A stretch of DNA of 61,149 nucleotides from Xenoacremonium recifei (GCA_012184525.1 WOFQ01000094.1:1-61149); one strand, 5' to 3'. Positions 1-11,285 are shown, counted from the first letter of the stretch. The notes: generated from the sequence alone by a model not told the origin. Numbers and translations: made by a program.

Positions 1-73
1 GGTGTCGGTGGGGTGGGGGGGGCGGGGGTGGGGGGGGGGGGGGGGGGGGGGGCGGGGGGGGGGGGGGGGGGGG

Positions 74-121
<48 letters not shown>
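1..121. repeat. Poly-G low-complexity run
   Basis: Nearly uninterrupted G with a few C and T interruptions concentrated in the first 30 bases. The apparent reading frames through it encode only glycine and mean nothing. A homopolymer of this length at the very edge of the sequence is most simply a two-colour sequencing or assembly artefact. A real G-rich tract is possible but it has no telomere-like unit such as TTAGGG. Confidence 0.9.
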
Positions 122-123
<2 letters not shown>

Positions 124-763
124 TGTGGCACCCGTGGACGTGCCGAAATCTCGCCACGGTGCTGGAACGGTAAATCTGACGGAGGTACCGCCAGCTGGAC
201 TGGAGCCAATATAGTGTGAGTAAGATGCCAGTAAGGTTGTAGAGGTGCCAGAAATCCAAAAAAAAGATAGCCTCATAGCCTCTGAGCCCCCGAAAAAGTT
301 TATCCCTGATACCGAAGCGATCGGGCTTCTTCTTTTTGAAGAAATCAAACGGGCCATGTTCAGCAGCACAACTACCCCACATCGAGGCTACATGACTTAG
401 AGAGCTTGTTTGAGATGCCGCCTAAGTCCAGGAAGATAGAATAATCAAGATACCTATACAAATGTAGGGAAGTCGCGATTACAGTTTTACAGATCCGACC
501 ATGAAGACACCGTGGTGAGATTTTGGCACGTTCCTGTAACCGAGTAGCCCCTGGTACGGTGCCTTCAATGGCGTCGTTGGGGCACCGGCCTGGCACCAAT
601 CTGGCACCAAGCGATGTGCCTACCTACCCGTTTTTACTTCGAGGCGAACTCATGGAAGAGACAACGCCGCTCAGGGGCCCATGCACCGCCACAGTGAATA
701 CGCCACATACATATGCACTAGCCACACAATATACTTGCCCTGTGCCACCTTCCAGGTTGTCTC
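122..763. other. Non-coding stretch upstream of first gene
   Basis: I see no convincing gene here. Short open frames on both strands lack any recognisable motif. The stretch would contain the promoter and 5' leader of the plus-strand gene that follows. Confidence 0.5.
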
Positions 764-872
764 ATGAATTCAACATCAGCATCATCCAACGGATGACGGA
801 ATACTCGACCGGCTCGCACGTACATCCTGGATTGCAAAGGCAGACGCCTTTGCTGTCGCTGATTTGGCCATC

Positions 873-2569
873 ATGGGCATGCAGGGTCCTTTGACAGCCC
901 AGGCCCTGGGCAGGTCCCCATTCGATGAGTTCCCAGAAACATCCGACCAGGATTCCGGCGCGCCTCTCGACGATGAACCATCAGGACAGCAATACGACCA
1001 TCGCGGACGTCCAATTAACCCAGAGAGCAAGAAGATCAGCCGGGATATTATCCGCTCTCATAATGAAGTGATGTTGGTGATTGGCGTGGCCGAAGCTGAT
1101 GAACCAGACAACGGGCCGGAGGCTATAGCCTGTCTTCGTCTGGAGATTGAAGAAACACAGAAGGCAATGACGCTCTCAACGGTCGCGTCACAATGCGTTC
1201 AGACCGTGGGCTTGCTCGGCCTCCATGGCTTCAAGCAAAGAGTTCTCGTCAGTGCATGCTTGGGCAAATGCTTCAGCATCAGCGATTAACTTTGATAGGT
1301 CTTCAGAAAATACTCGGAGACACCATTCTGGGAGCTTTTTGCCAGAGCAAGGAAAGATGGGAATCTCCTTCATCGCAGCGTCCTTGCCGGACTTCCTACA
1401 GGCTTCGTCTCAGCCTATCTTGAACAAGCGGTAGGGGATCTTTGGGCCGACAGACCCGACAGAGCGGAGGCTAGACAGACGTAAGTGGTTCTACTCTAGA
1501 CGCACTTGATGACTTGCACGGAATACAGATTAACATACCTATCAGTGTCTATGAGCTATGGACATACATCCGCACCCATCTTGAGTTATACGTGGCCATG
1601 CAGGGGCTAGGACTTATACAGAACAGCCTTAGGCTACCTCATCTGTCGTTCTTTGTTCCTTTTACTGCATATTCACCCATTCCACCGCCCCCACCGCTGA
1701 AAGACCTGAGCTTGGCCTCAATTTTCTCCTGGGCGGGCAGCCTTTGTGTCTCAGCTACACCCTTTTTGCTTTGGGCAACAGGGCGCCAACTGTACAGTCT
1801 TTGGCGACCTATTATTCAAGAGATCATATATTCACTCCTCCCGAACACACACATGTCATCCAGTCAAGCCCCGCAGCCTCTGGCGCACATGCTTCCCTCC
1901 ACGACAGGAGGAGGCGGCGGCGGTGGCAGCGGCGGCACAGCCGAGGTCGCGAGGCCCGAGCCAACACAAGATCGACGCAATGACGATGTATCACCACTGA
2001 GAACCATGGATGAGTTGCCAAGCGACCCTGGTCCAGTTGAGGCTGTCCGACGCCCAAGCAATTTCTCTGCCAGGGGTGACGAATACGTCTCGGAGGAGGA
2101 GGATAATGAGAACGATCCCAACCCTACGCTTATTTCCTTTGACGTTGAGGCTACAGAAGCTACAGAAGCTCCAGCTGGAGGGGTGTGGTCAGCTGAACTA
2201 CGACCATCTGCAGCGCCTAATCAAGCTCCAAGACCACCTACATTTCACGATAGCTTCCTCACCAGGTTTCCCCCTATGCTCGGGGCTAGTATTCTAACGG
2301 ATTCGTTATGCCGTCTTATTTTCGCTCCGTTCGATGCTGTCGTACTGCGTCTGATCGCGCGACGCTTCCGGCAACGCCAGGGTTTGCCGGTACATGATAT
2401 CTACACTGGGTTCAGTGGGCTCAACTGGACCTCGCTTACGACCTTCTTGCTTTCAGAGGGGTTTCAGTTCCTGTTGACTGGAGAAATTTGGGCAGTCTTC
2501 TCGGGGCTTTCCCAGTATTTGCATTGGAAGCTACGAGCTCTCAAATATAAGTTGGGAGAGGAGGGATAA
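873..2569 (+). CDS. Uncharacterised fungal membrane protein, three exons
   Basis: Exons 873-1247, 1299-1480 and 1546-2569 join in phase to give 526 residues. Intron 1 (51 nt) has GTCAGT, GATTAAC and TAG; intron 2 (65 nt) has GTAAGT, a TTAAC-type branch site and CAG. The first exon ends with a helical stretch rich in Leu and Gly. The central exon holds a GLPTGFVSAYLEQAVGDLW segment. Exon 3 has two hydrophobic segments near nt 1700-1840, then a Gly tract and an acidic, Pro-rich disordered linker (nt 1890-2230), then a C-terminal hydrophobic region with FAPFDAVVLRLIARRFR. This organisation (membrane segments either side of a disordered linker) suggests an organelle or ER membrane protein, which is inference. 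I do not recognise the family. The frame stays open upstream to nt 768, so the true start is probably earlier; see the ATG at 764, which is one base out of frame. Confidence 0.65.
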
Positions 2570-4434
2570 TGGTGTTGGACGATATCTCTTACAGCATAAG
2601 CGATTATTTCTTCCAATTTCTCTGGGACCAGGGTCCTTCGACGATTGTGTGTTAGTGACACGTGAGATAACCGCCCCCCTGAATGTTTCGGTACTAGTAC
2701 TTTATGTACTGTAAGTCTCTCCGCCTTTTGAGCCGCATGAGGGGGTTGATGAGACGCCATGGGAGGCTCACGTGGAGGAGCGAAGCTCCAGTATCCAACG
2801 CTAATAGACGAGGCTTACTAGTTGGGCAGATTCTCAGGCCATCATCTCGTCTGCGCCGGCGTAGGCCGTCCTGGCGCGTCCTTCTCGCGCGGAAGAACGC
2901 CCGCTGGCCTTCACGTCAACGCGAATGGCCCCCGCAAAGGGTGGCTGGGGAGGATTCGGGACACGCTCAACCACAGCGCGATTCGCGTCGGGACGCGGAC
3001 GCGCTCACGGTCCAGAGGCGACATCGCGAAGGTCGTGATGACAATAATGGAAGAGAGCCGGGCTCCAGTGAGGCTCATTTCATGTGCTGGCACGGGATGT
3101 GTCGGGAGGGGGGGTAGCCATAAGTCTGGGGCTGGCGTGCCGGCTCCTGGTGCTTCAGGTCGGTAAGATGGTACCAAGTGCTTGTCCAAGTACAGAGTAC
3201 ATACGGAGTACACAGGGACGAGTCGCCTGATCTTGAGCATTAGCTTGGAGAGGTACCTTCTCAACAGCCAGACGGCTGTTGCCCCCTCGACGCTCCGTAT
3301 CGACAAGGGTACGAAAACTGGCGCCCCTGCGATACGGAAACTTCGAGAAACCGCAGGCACAGAGAGCCTCCAGGCTCGGCAGACCAGAAACGAGCAAGAC
3401 GATGGCGGTTTGGTGTTGTTTTGGCCCTCTGAACGGCCGGATTTTGGAAGGCTGAAGCAGGCCGGTGAGAGGCGATGACGTCCCAACGGCCAGGGGTCTT
3501 CACCGAAGCGAAGGAAGAGGGGCTAGGCTAGGTCAAAGCGCGCATCACCCTCTCGCGCTGGCTTGGTATCTCCCCCCGCCTCAAGACGCCCTGTTAGTCA
3601 TCGGATGGCCCCCAGTTGTGGTGTGTTTGGTGAAAGAGAAGTGCAACTGCACTGCGGCAACTTGGAGCGTTGAGAATCTCCCTTCCCGCGTGGTCAGGGG
3701 CTGGCCTCTTGTCGCAGATCGATGCCCGGAGTATCGTATCGAGACCCCTCGGTCAATCACTAGAATATTTTGGTGTTTTGCGGGTAGCTTTGGGCCTAGT
3801 TGCCGTTGAAGACGCCGGGAGTCTACTCTGGGTCGACCTAGACAACTCATCGAGCAAATATTTTCACGAGTGAGGCTGCGCCGCAGCAGTAACACGGCAC
3901 AAACGAATGTTGACCTACCATTGGCACGGAGTGCCGGCAGTAGCGCAGGTAGCGTATTCACTCGTGAACGGCGTTGGCCTTATTCAGGGGTTGCAAGTGG
4001 CCGCCCGGCCGCCGTACTGCGAACACGTATACGTACGGTCGCGTCGTTGGTCGCTGGATGCCTGCACGCCGGTAGTTGCGTGTGAAAGGGGTTCCTTGTG
4101 TTATTTCTGCCATGCAGGACCTTTTTTTCCCTGTCAGCCAGTGCTTTCTTGTGCGCAAGGCTTATGAGAACCCCCCTGTCTTTGGAAACTAGATCAACAC
4201 ACTAAGGGTTCAGACACTGGATGGCCATGGCTATACACACACGTAGTTTCGCTCCTTTGAGTTTTCTAATTTCAGATCACTTCAAAACATATAAGATACG
4301 CCTCCCTTCTATCGTTTTCTCTTCTATGTCCACCGCCAACTGTCTAAGTCTCTATCAGACTTCTCAAATCTACCCCTTTTCTTCCCAGAAAGCTCTTCAA
4401 GAAGTTCAAACTGCCTGAGATCAACCCACACACC
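2570..4434. other. Intergenic, no gene recognised
   Basis: About 1.9 kb with overlapping arginine- and serine-rich open frames on both strands and no recognisable domain or splice-consistent model. Near 3185-3215 there are repeated GTAC/GAGTAC words (tacagagtacatacggagta), a simple-sequence motif. The last 200 bases are T/C-rich and likely form the leader of the small gene at 4435. Confidence 0.5.
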
Positions 4435-4710
4435 ATGTTGGAAAAGCTCTTCAAGATTTTCCACTCTTCGTCCTCTCGAAAGCGAACAAAGCCGCGCAAG
4501 CCGAAGCGCAGTTACTCGTTCCCGACCAGTAAGAATATTAAGCCACCCAAGGAAAAGCACCGGAGACAAACTAAAGCCGAATATCTTCCTCTCTGTCATT
4601 TCCTCTTAGAGATCTTTGAAATCCGTGCTGATTATTATATTTGTCTACAGATAATCCCGAGCGGTCTCCTCCTCCTCCACGTACACGGGAATTCAACTCG
4701 CCATCCTAGG
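4435..4710 (+). pseudogene. Short two-exon basic ORF, possible gene remnant
   Basis: An ATG in good context (cacaccATG) opens an exon (4435-4528) beginning MLEKLFKIFHSSSSRKRTKP, followed by a well-formed 122-nt intron (4529-4650, GTAAGA to TTGTCTACAG). Exon 2 continues in phase with Asn-Pro-Glu-Arg and a Pro tract, then stops at about 4710, giving about 50 residues. Downstream sequence to about 4830 keeps protein-like open frames (for example one containing KEDIARRWAKIYRNG) that are not in phase. The start resembles that of the gene at 5424 (MLTILERFFAFVRTR). I infer a truncated or decaying relative; a genuine short peptide gene is the alternative. Confidence 0.4.
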
Positions 4711-5423
4711 GATGACGGCTCTACGCTTGGTACGGCACAGTTGAACAGATTTTTGCCATGGCCTCAAGAAGTCATCGATTCAAAAGGAGGATATTGCGAG
4801 ACGTTGGGCTAAAATATATCGGAATGGTTGAAGTAGATAGTGAATAGGAATCTCAGCTACTGAGGGCCTAATTAGATCACAAGGTAGTAGGGAAATAGAC
4901 GAACATGAGAATTGGACTGCCGTAAAGAATCAGCACTCGTCCTAACAATATTTTCTCAGAAGAAAGTCGATCATCGGTGTTCACAGGTAAAGAAATCTCA
5001 ATCGAGGCTCTCGTGTAGTTGGAGGATCGTCTCCAGCCGCAGCCTAGGCGCGCAAGGCACGCACACTGGACCTAATTGGCCAGCAAACCGCGCTCCAGCC
5101 GAGCGGCAGCAGCCAACCAAGAGGACAAGTAGAGTACCTTGGCAGGACTTAATATGCAGTCCCTCTGCAAGGCGACGAAGAGGAATATGATGCAGCCTCA
5201 TCCGCATCGGCCGAGACCAAGGCTCGTAGTAAAGCCCGAGCTGCAAGGTTTCGGGCCAACCTGATCTTGGTGGTGTGTATGGCAATTCGATTTTGGTCCA
5301 TAACGACATAACGATGGGCAACGAGACAAGCTTAAAAGGAGCGTCGGTTCCCCGAGAAGGACGGATGGCTGTAACCTGATTAGTTTACTTCCCACTCTTC
5401 GACTTCCGACACGCAACGCAACA
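4711..5423. other. Intergenic, possible remnant of preceding gene
   Basis: Up to about 4830 there is out-of-phase protein-like sequence that may belong to the broken gene before it. From 4830 to 5423 I see no gene; the last 50 bases are a pyrimidine-rich leader ending acgcaacaATG. Confidence 0.4.
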
Positions 5424-6546
5424 ATGCTCACCATCTTAGAGAGATTTTTCGCCTTCGTTCGCACCCGATGGCCAAAGCCCATCAGGAGTCCCAATACCGC
5501 CAGGCCCGACGACCTGGAGTTGTCAGGTACGAAGAAGCAATGTCGCATACAGGTGCTGCAATCGGTGGTTAACCCTGAGAAACACAGAGAGAGACACAGA
5601 GGTTGGGGTCAACGGGCGTGAGCATTACATCGAAGGTCGGGATGATGAAGCACTTGAACTAAACATTGTATCAGTTCAAACAACCCACGCGAGAAACCTA
5701 CGGCTTGCCCAGTTTCGTAATCGAGACACCACGAACTCACTTTATCGTATATTCAACGAAGCACGTCACTATTGTACAGTAGTGCGTGAACGCAAGATGG
5801 CGAATGCATGGATCCAGATAAAATCAGCCATAGCAGAGGGCAGAGACGATCTCGACGATCTCGATCAAATGTTGATGGATGAATGTTATGAATATGGTTC
5901 GCAGCGTTTCGGTAGTTGGACTTGACCAGGGTTGACACTCGTATAGATCGCTTCCTCATCCAGAGCCGCAAGATAAGTTCCTTGGAACGCCCGAGCCCAT
6001 CCCACTTGGGCTATTTTTTGGATGCAGCAGTTCCGGCTGCGGCCTTGAGACCCAAAGAACCTGGCGAGGTATTTGAGAATACCCTGAATGATGACGTCGA
6101 AGACTATGCCATGATAGGGGATATGGATGGGATCGATCTTTGGGCGTCTTCCCTACCCACACACGGCATTGGGCGTACTATGCTGGTATGTTGAGAAGGC
6201 TAAGGCCGCTTCCATCCGCGCTGAGGTGTTAATATCCAAGCAGTGGCCCTTCTTGGCGACGAAAAAGCAGGGCCAAGTGCTCGTAACAAGAGAGTATCAT
6301 CAAGTTGCCTTCGCCATACTGGGTGGTGGTGTCTTCAACGCGCTGGTGAGCGTGTTCTTTGGAATCCCTGTCGTCATCCAGTTCGTAAAGGTGACTTCGA
6401 CAACCGGGCAGGTCATCATATATGGCTTCTCCCTGATTTTGTTCAGCACACTGATGAAGGCTTTAATGCGAAGTCCGATCAACGCTCTTCTTATGTCGCT
6501 CGCCTATTGCACACTCATCGCGACCGTCATGAAGGTGCCGTCATGA
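5424..6546 (+). CDS. DUF6594-like fungal membrane protein, four exons
   Basis: Exons 5424-5526, 5675-5870, 5930-6185 and 6241-6546 join in phase to 286 residues. Introns are 148 nt (GTACGA, ACTAAAC, ATCAG), 59 nt (weak GTTGAT donor) and 55 nt (GTATGT to CCAAG). The layout matches the fungal DUF6594 family: a disordered N-terminus, a helical region (nt 5677-5870), a SRKISSLERPSPSHLGYF segment resembling the family's conserved 'LPRPSKR' stretch, then three closely spaced hydrophobic helices at the C-terminus ending INALLMSLAYCTLIATVM. The family is of unknown function; membrane location is inferred from the helices. The weak second donor means this copy may be decaying. The stop codon lies inside a 14-bp tandem repeat. 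Family assignment is by pattern only. Confidence 0.5.
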
Positions 6547-6581
6547 AGGTGCCGTCATGAAGGTGCCGTCATGAAGGTGCC
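6526..6581. repeat. 14-bp tandem repeat, four copies
   Basis: Four perfect copies of gtcatgaaggtgcc, followed by a partial gtgaagg. The first copy encodes the last residues of the upstream ORF and the second copy supplies its TGA stop. Because 14 is not a multiple of three, a change of copy number would leave the stop unaffected as long as two copies remain. Confidence 0.95.
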
Positions 6582-6640
6582 GTGAAGGGATGACCGTAAG
6601 TAGAGAATCATCAAATGCCAGCAGGGGGATGCGAGCCTCA

Positions 6641-6892
6641 CTATGGAGTGAGGAGCGCTGCTATTGGCACCTTGGCGTCGTTGAGGCTGCGGATGGAGGT
6701 AGGGAGAACATCGGGATGAACACGGTCGGGGAGGTATGTCTTGAGCATCGTCAGCCAGACTTGCAGATACACGAGATTGTCGTAAACGCGTCCGGATAGG
6801 AAGGGTTGTTTTGCTCCCCTAGGGTCTTTCGTTGCGGCCGGTGGTTGAGATAGAGTCTGTTGTATGTTTGATAGAGTAATAAACGAGCTCAT
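6641..6892 (-). CDS. Small uncharacterised protein (83 aa)
   Basis: A minus-strand frame runs from ATG at 6892 to TAG at 6641. It starts MSSFITLSNIQQTLSQPP and includes GRVYDNLVYLQVWLTMLKTY, followed by a Pro/Arg-rich tail ending ALLTP. The amphipathic central helix and balanced composition look more protein-like than neighbouring open frames. The frame remains open upstream to 7114, but that extension is Ser/Pro/Arg-rich and less convincing. It is convergent with the DUF6594-like gene, about 95 nt from its stop. I do not recognise a family; it could be the last exon of a larger gene. Confidence 0.4.
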   Translation of the reverse strand: MSSFITLSNIQQTLSQPPAATKDPRGAKQPFLSGRVYDNLVYLQVWLTMLKTYLPDRVHPDVLPTSIRSLNDAKVPIAALLTP

Positions 6893-8158
6893 GTCGCTTT
6901 CTGAATGGATCAGCGGTGTCTGATGTCGCCTTGGATGAAGAACAAGAACTTGGGATTTCGAGAAGGGGCGAGGAGAAGTTAGAAAGAAGGGGAGAGACAG
7001 AGAATGAGGCTGGGAGGGGGGTTTGGGGGCTGAGGAGCAGTGGATCCGGAGGCGCCTGCCTCGCCTTGGGCTAACTCCCCCGGACGGCAAGAGCGATAGC
7101 GACAGATAATCCAAAATGTACGCAGAAATAAAAGTATCAGAAGAAGATTTATTTTAAAACAACACTGAGCGGTGATTCTGAGACGGAAAAAAATGCTACT
7201 GATTGTTGTTTTGTGAGAGAATGGAGGGTTGCCGAAGCCTTGATGCTCTTAGCTCAGGCGCCCCCTCTCAATGTACATATGATCGCCTCCACCATGGTCC
7301 CTGTTGCCGGGCTCCGAGCAGGTACCAGTGACTTCTCTCCTTTACAATCACTAGCACGACCATTCACGCTATCATGAAGACCTAACTTACTCCGTAGGTT
7401 CCCACCGAGGCCTCCAAGGGTGCTACGTATCAGGGAAGATTGCCCGGGCGGGACGGAAGCCACTTGGTACGTCCAAAGGCGTGCCTTCCATTTGCCATCG
7501 TTGCGATTTGCGACCCGGAAGTGATATCTAAGTCCTTTTCCGGCTTGAGGCTGGGACCTGGACGCGGATAGAATAAAGAAGCGATCAGAGCTCCCGTCCT
7601 TGCTTTCATATTTCTTCTCTTGCATGTTTTTATTTCTCCTTTCGGGAATCTTGACTCCAGGCCTCCCCTTGTCGCTCAATTGCGTTTCCCGCACTAATTG
7701 GCATTACCATTTGCACCAAGTGGTCTTTTTTTGAGGCACAATTCACAAGCGAAATTGAAGGGGCTTAGAAGCCCTAGCTAGGAGTATCAGTTCATTCTGC
7801 GCAGGTCCGCACTCGGCGTTGATTTTGAAGGCACGAAACCCGATATCGCGCAAAGATGTTCGAGTAGGTCATGATGCAAGACGGCTGTTCTCACTTGGTA
7901 CGGGGTATCACGGCAGAAGGCCGACAAGATCTGGTGTCGTGCTCGATAGCAAGGTTTTGGAGACAGCTACTGCAGAGTTCATTAATCTAGAAGTGCGAGA
8001 ATCTAAATGCCGAATCTTGAGGTTACACAACGTTTACTTGGTGCACTGTAGAACCGAGTAACTCACACGGTCAACCGGGGTCAAGGCCTCACCGCCAGAC
8101 CGCTAAGTCTGACGCGCAAGAAAGCACAACCTTCCCCTCTCAACCTGCCCTCTGGAGC
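6893..8158. other. Intergenic, no gene recognised
   Basis: A minus-strand open frame at 7254-7694 (146 codons) and a plus-strand one at 7819-8061 lack recognisable motifs or supporting splice structure. I cannot support a gene here. Confidence 0.4.
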
Positions 8159-8490
8159 ATGTCCTCAATGATTCTCGATGTCAAAAACTACCACAGAGGT
8201 TTCTTCTTTTACCAAGCATCGCCGTATACCTCGCAGTACTGGTTCAGCGCTGGACATCTGCCCCCACCCAAAAGATCGAGAGTTGTGGTTAACCACTCCC
8301 ATCCACAACAAAGACGAACAACCTCTTTTACAAACTCCGAAACTTCAAGTCACTTGACCAAAGCGACTCTGAAGACGATCTTACTCTTCTTCGGCGAGAT
8401 GTGGTGCCATTATTGTCTCGATCACGGCTGGTCCTACTGCTTCGGACGTTTGGGATCGATCAGATAAGGCTCCTAGCTCTACTCCAACTC
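8159..8490 (+). pseudogene. Possible broken coding remnant
   Basis: Protein-like sequence is split between frames: one frame reads KDRELWLTTPIHNKDEQ near nt 8270-8320, and a frame one base away reads NLFYKLRNFKSLDQSDSEDD and a Leu/Arg-rich continuation to about 8490. No GT-AG pair sensibly joins them, so a frameshifted gene remnant is the simplest reading. It faintly recalls the N-terminal helical part of DUF6594-like proteins, which is speculative. Confidence 0.25.
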
Positions 8491-9003
8491 TAGTGGGATA
8501 TACCAGTGAGCTGGTTAAATTTTATTGTTCGCGGTACTCTTTCGAAAGCCCTCCATTTTTGGAGCCACCATGAATACCTTACTAACAGAAGCAATAGCAT
8601 CTATTCAGCAGACAACGTTGTCAGTACCGGTTGACGTCGAGGGACGTTGAAATTGAGTACCTCCCTATCTCGGCCGAATTCTTGGACTGCGGGGTTAGCC
8701 CTCCACCGGTTCTCCTCTATCGTCATGCCGAGCGATCGATACCCGCTGTCAAGCCAGGCCGAAGGTCCTTCCTAGGGCCTGTCTGTCTGTGGAGTTGGTC
8801 CCGACTATAGACGGGGGGAGGAAGTCTCGCCAGGGGGAGGATTGACCAGGTCTGAGCAAGGCCATATTAATTAGGTTCTCTGGGAGAAGAATGGCCAACA
8901 GACTGGTGGGCCCAGTCAAAGTTGCCGAGGTCAAGTCAACATTGGTCATCTTTTCATCCAGTCAAAATTGTCAGCACCCAGATTGCCAGAGCCAGGCCAG
9001 TAG
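8491..9003. other. Intergenic, no gene recognised
   Basis: A minus-strand open frame of 66 codons (8749-8949) is the only notable item and has no recognisable domain. Confidence 0.4.
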
Positions 9004-9396
9004 GAGGCGGAGGAGGACATTCTCCCTCAAGGTTCACCCTTGAAAGGCAACACGGCATTTGCTGATGCAAAGGTTGATCCTGTACCGTTGAGTCGCTACA
9101 AGTTCTCGGGGCATTTTCCGCATGCTTTCTAAGCGTCCCCCGAAAGCAGCGGACAGATTCGGGTTGGATCTCCGGTCCATGTGGAAAAGGGGAGAAATAG
9201 ACTGCCCACCGCGGAATTCAGTCCTGGCGACCAGAAGATCATCTACGCGACAAAATCCTCCAACCATGACAACCGCTTCACAATCGTGCCGCCGCCCTCA
9301 CCGTCTCTCTCAGGCCTCAGCCCCGTTCAAACAATCGATACCCAAACGATCGACGTCACGATTCTCGAGATGCTCAGTACTTCGGTTCAGTCATAA
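9004..9396 (+). pseudogene. Possible broken ORF with internal TAA
   Basis: A single frame from 9004 to a TAA at 9394 reads as plausible protein (EAEEDILPQGSPLKGNTAFA, later EFSPGDQKIIYATKSS and a Pro/Ser-rich stretch) but is interrupted by an in-frame TAA at 9130-9132. A TAG at 9001 lies immediately upstream in the same frame. CAA-to-TAA and CAG-to-TAG changes would explain both. No family recognised; the minus strand is also open in places, so this is weak. Confidence 0.22.
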
Positions 9397-10646
9397 AGGC
9401 GGTGAGGAGGAGGATGTTGGTTGAGTGAAGCTCAGCCACGGCGAGATGCTTCTGGATGGGCCACGGCCTCTCCTTCGACCAGCCAGATCGACGGGAGCAA
9501 CACCACAACAAGCTGGAGCCAATTGCATATCCAGGCAGATGTGCACGCCGAGCCCAAGCCCTTCGCTACTGGAAAGTCACGACGAAGTACTCTACAAGTC
9601 TCACGATCGCGTCGATCAGATTGGCCGGCCGGCATTTCTTTCCGGGGTCTCTGGGACCTCCCGCTGCACGTCATTCGCTGTATGCATACATCAAGGCCTC
9701 TCTGGGGTGGCCCACGTGCGTACGAGCCTCATTAACGATGCGGTGAAGGGAGATGGTGGTGTCGGGCACGAACAACTTCAGCTGTTGGTTGCCTTGTTTG
9801 GGGGCCACCACGGCTCGAAACGGCACGTCATCGCAGTACCAGCGCGGCTATCTACCATGATTCTGTTGGTTGGACGTGTTTTGGCTGGTTAGGAGTGTGT
9901 TTGCAGCAGCGCTTGTCCACCAACCACATTCGAGCGCTTGTGAAGCAATCTCGACTGCGTCGCTCACCGAGACGTGGTAGGGGTAAGAACTTACATGAAT
10001 GGTAGAGCTTTCGTGCTTCTTCTCACGATTCAATCGCAGAGGATAGGATGCTACATGGTGTTGTGAAAGGTCTCAACGCAATTGCCCTTTCTAAATGCCT
10101 CATAAAGCTTAGGTAAGCTCGCATACCAACATTAGAGAGCTCACAACGCGGCAGGATCTAGAGAATCAAGAAGTTCGTCGAGTAGGAGTATAAGAGGTGC
10201 TTTCAAGTCCTCGCTTGTTTATCTTGGGTTGAAATCGGAGAAAAGGGGGGGCTGATGCCGTTCGCTTGGGCAGCAACCACGATACAGGCTCTGGTTCGCG
10301 AATCCGAATCATGCTCGACCACCCATGGCCAAATCATGACAGCCAGAATTTCTCGACTGGGTACGACACTCATTATTGGTTCGACTGGGGCAAATAATCG
10401 CATTCGCATGGTTCTACCATCATGTGATTTCTGTTCGTACCAAGATGCACAGAGATCGCACCTCAGATCCTATATTCCAGGGGTCTTCCATAACCCCTGA
10501 GAATTATGTTGTGCCTAGGCGACGCATCGGTGTACAAGACTACAAAAATAGGTAGCTTAGTCACCAAACCAAGATGTTTATTCCGCAATCCAGCTTCCGA
10601 AAGTCACTCATGGTGCTTAGCCCGCTTGATGAGGAAAGGGAGATCT
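9397..10646. other. Intergenic, no gene supported
   Basis: An open frame at 9425-9892 (plus, about 155 codons, non-ATG start) and short frames on both strands around 10200-10500 have no motif I recognise. I cannot support a gene. Confidence 0.35.
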
Positions 10647-11285
10647 TCAGCGGCCCGAGACTGGCGTGTTAACATCCGTGTGTCTCAAATAGCACATGTG
10701 GCGTCTCGGCTTGGAGCGGTCTTTGCCTCGGGCGCAATAACGGAATACGTACGCATGGAAGGGAGACTGAAGGCCCGGATGCTGGTACGATGTCTCACCT
10801 GTCAACAAAAATGTCTTACACTTCAGCAAGACGGCGTCGAATTGCGCCGTGTTGGGCGTCAGCACATCGAGAATGGCTTGAATGGGGATCGAGACCAGTG
10901 GACTCGGTGTGCAGGGGATCTCCCGGTCAGAGAGAAACCCTGAGTCTTCAAGAGGCGATTGGGTCCCAGGTTGCGAAGCAAGGTGTCTTAGCGTATCTGA
11001 TGAGGCATGTGGCTTGCAGACGTGGCACGGCTGACAGGCACATGTGTGGATACTTGTCCCCTCGAGAAAAGTACACTTTGCTAAACTGTGCCTGAACTTT
11101 GGACGATGCGCGTACCTACGTCTCGGCACACGGGTCCAGGCCTGCAGATCCCTTGTCCATTTCACTCCTGCTCCTGAAATTACTCGCGCCGTCCTGCGTG
11201 GCCACAAAATCGAAGTCGGTGAATGGGACTTGGTTTGAAGCGGACCTCTTGGCTTCCATCGTCCACGCCTGATGACGAGTGCCAA
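10647..11285 (-). other. Long minus-strand open frame of uncertain status
   Basis: A 212-codon open frame contains a CACQPCHVC cluster and a hydrophobic stretch VSIPIQAILDVLTPNTAQFD, ending at a potential GTGAGA donor near 10802. This could be one exon of an unrecognised gene. The arginine-rich ends and overlapping plus-strand open frame argue for chance. No family recognised. Confidence 0.15.

Noticed and set aside
2..219. Glycine-rich ORFs at the left edge
   Set aside because: They are translations of the poly-G run and have no protein-like content.
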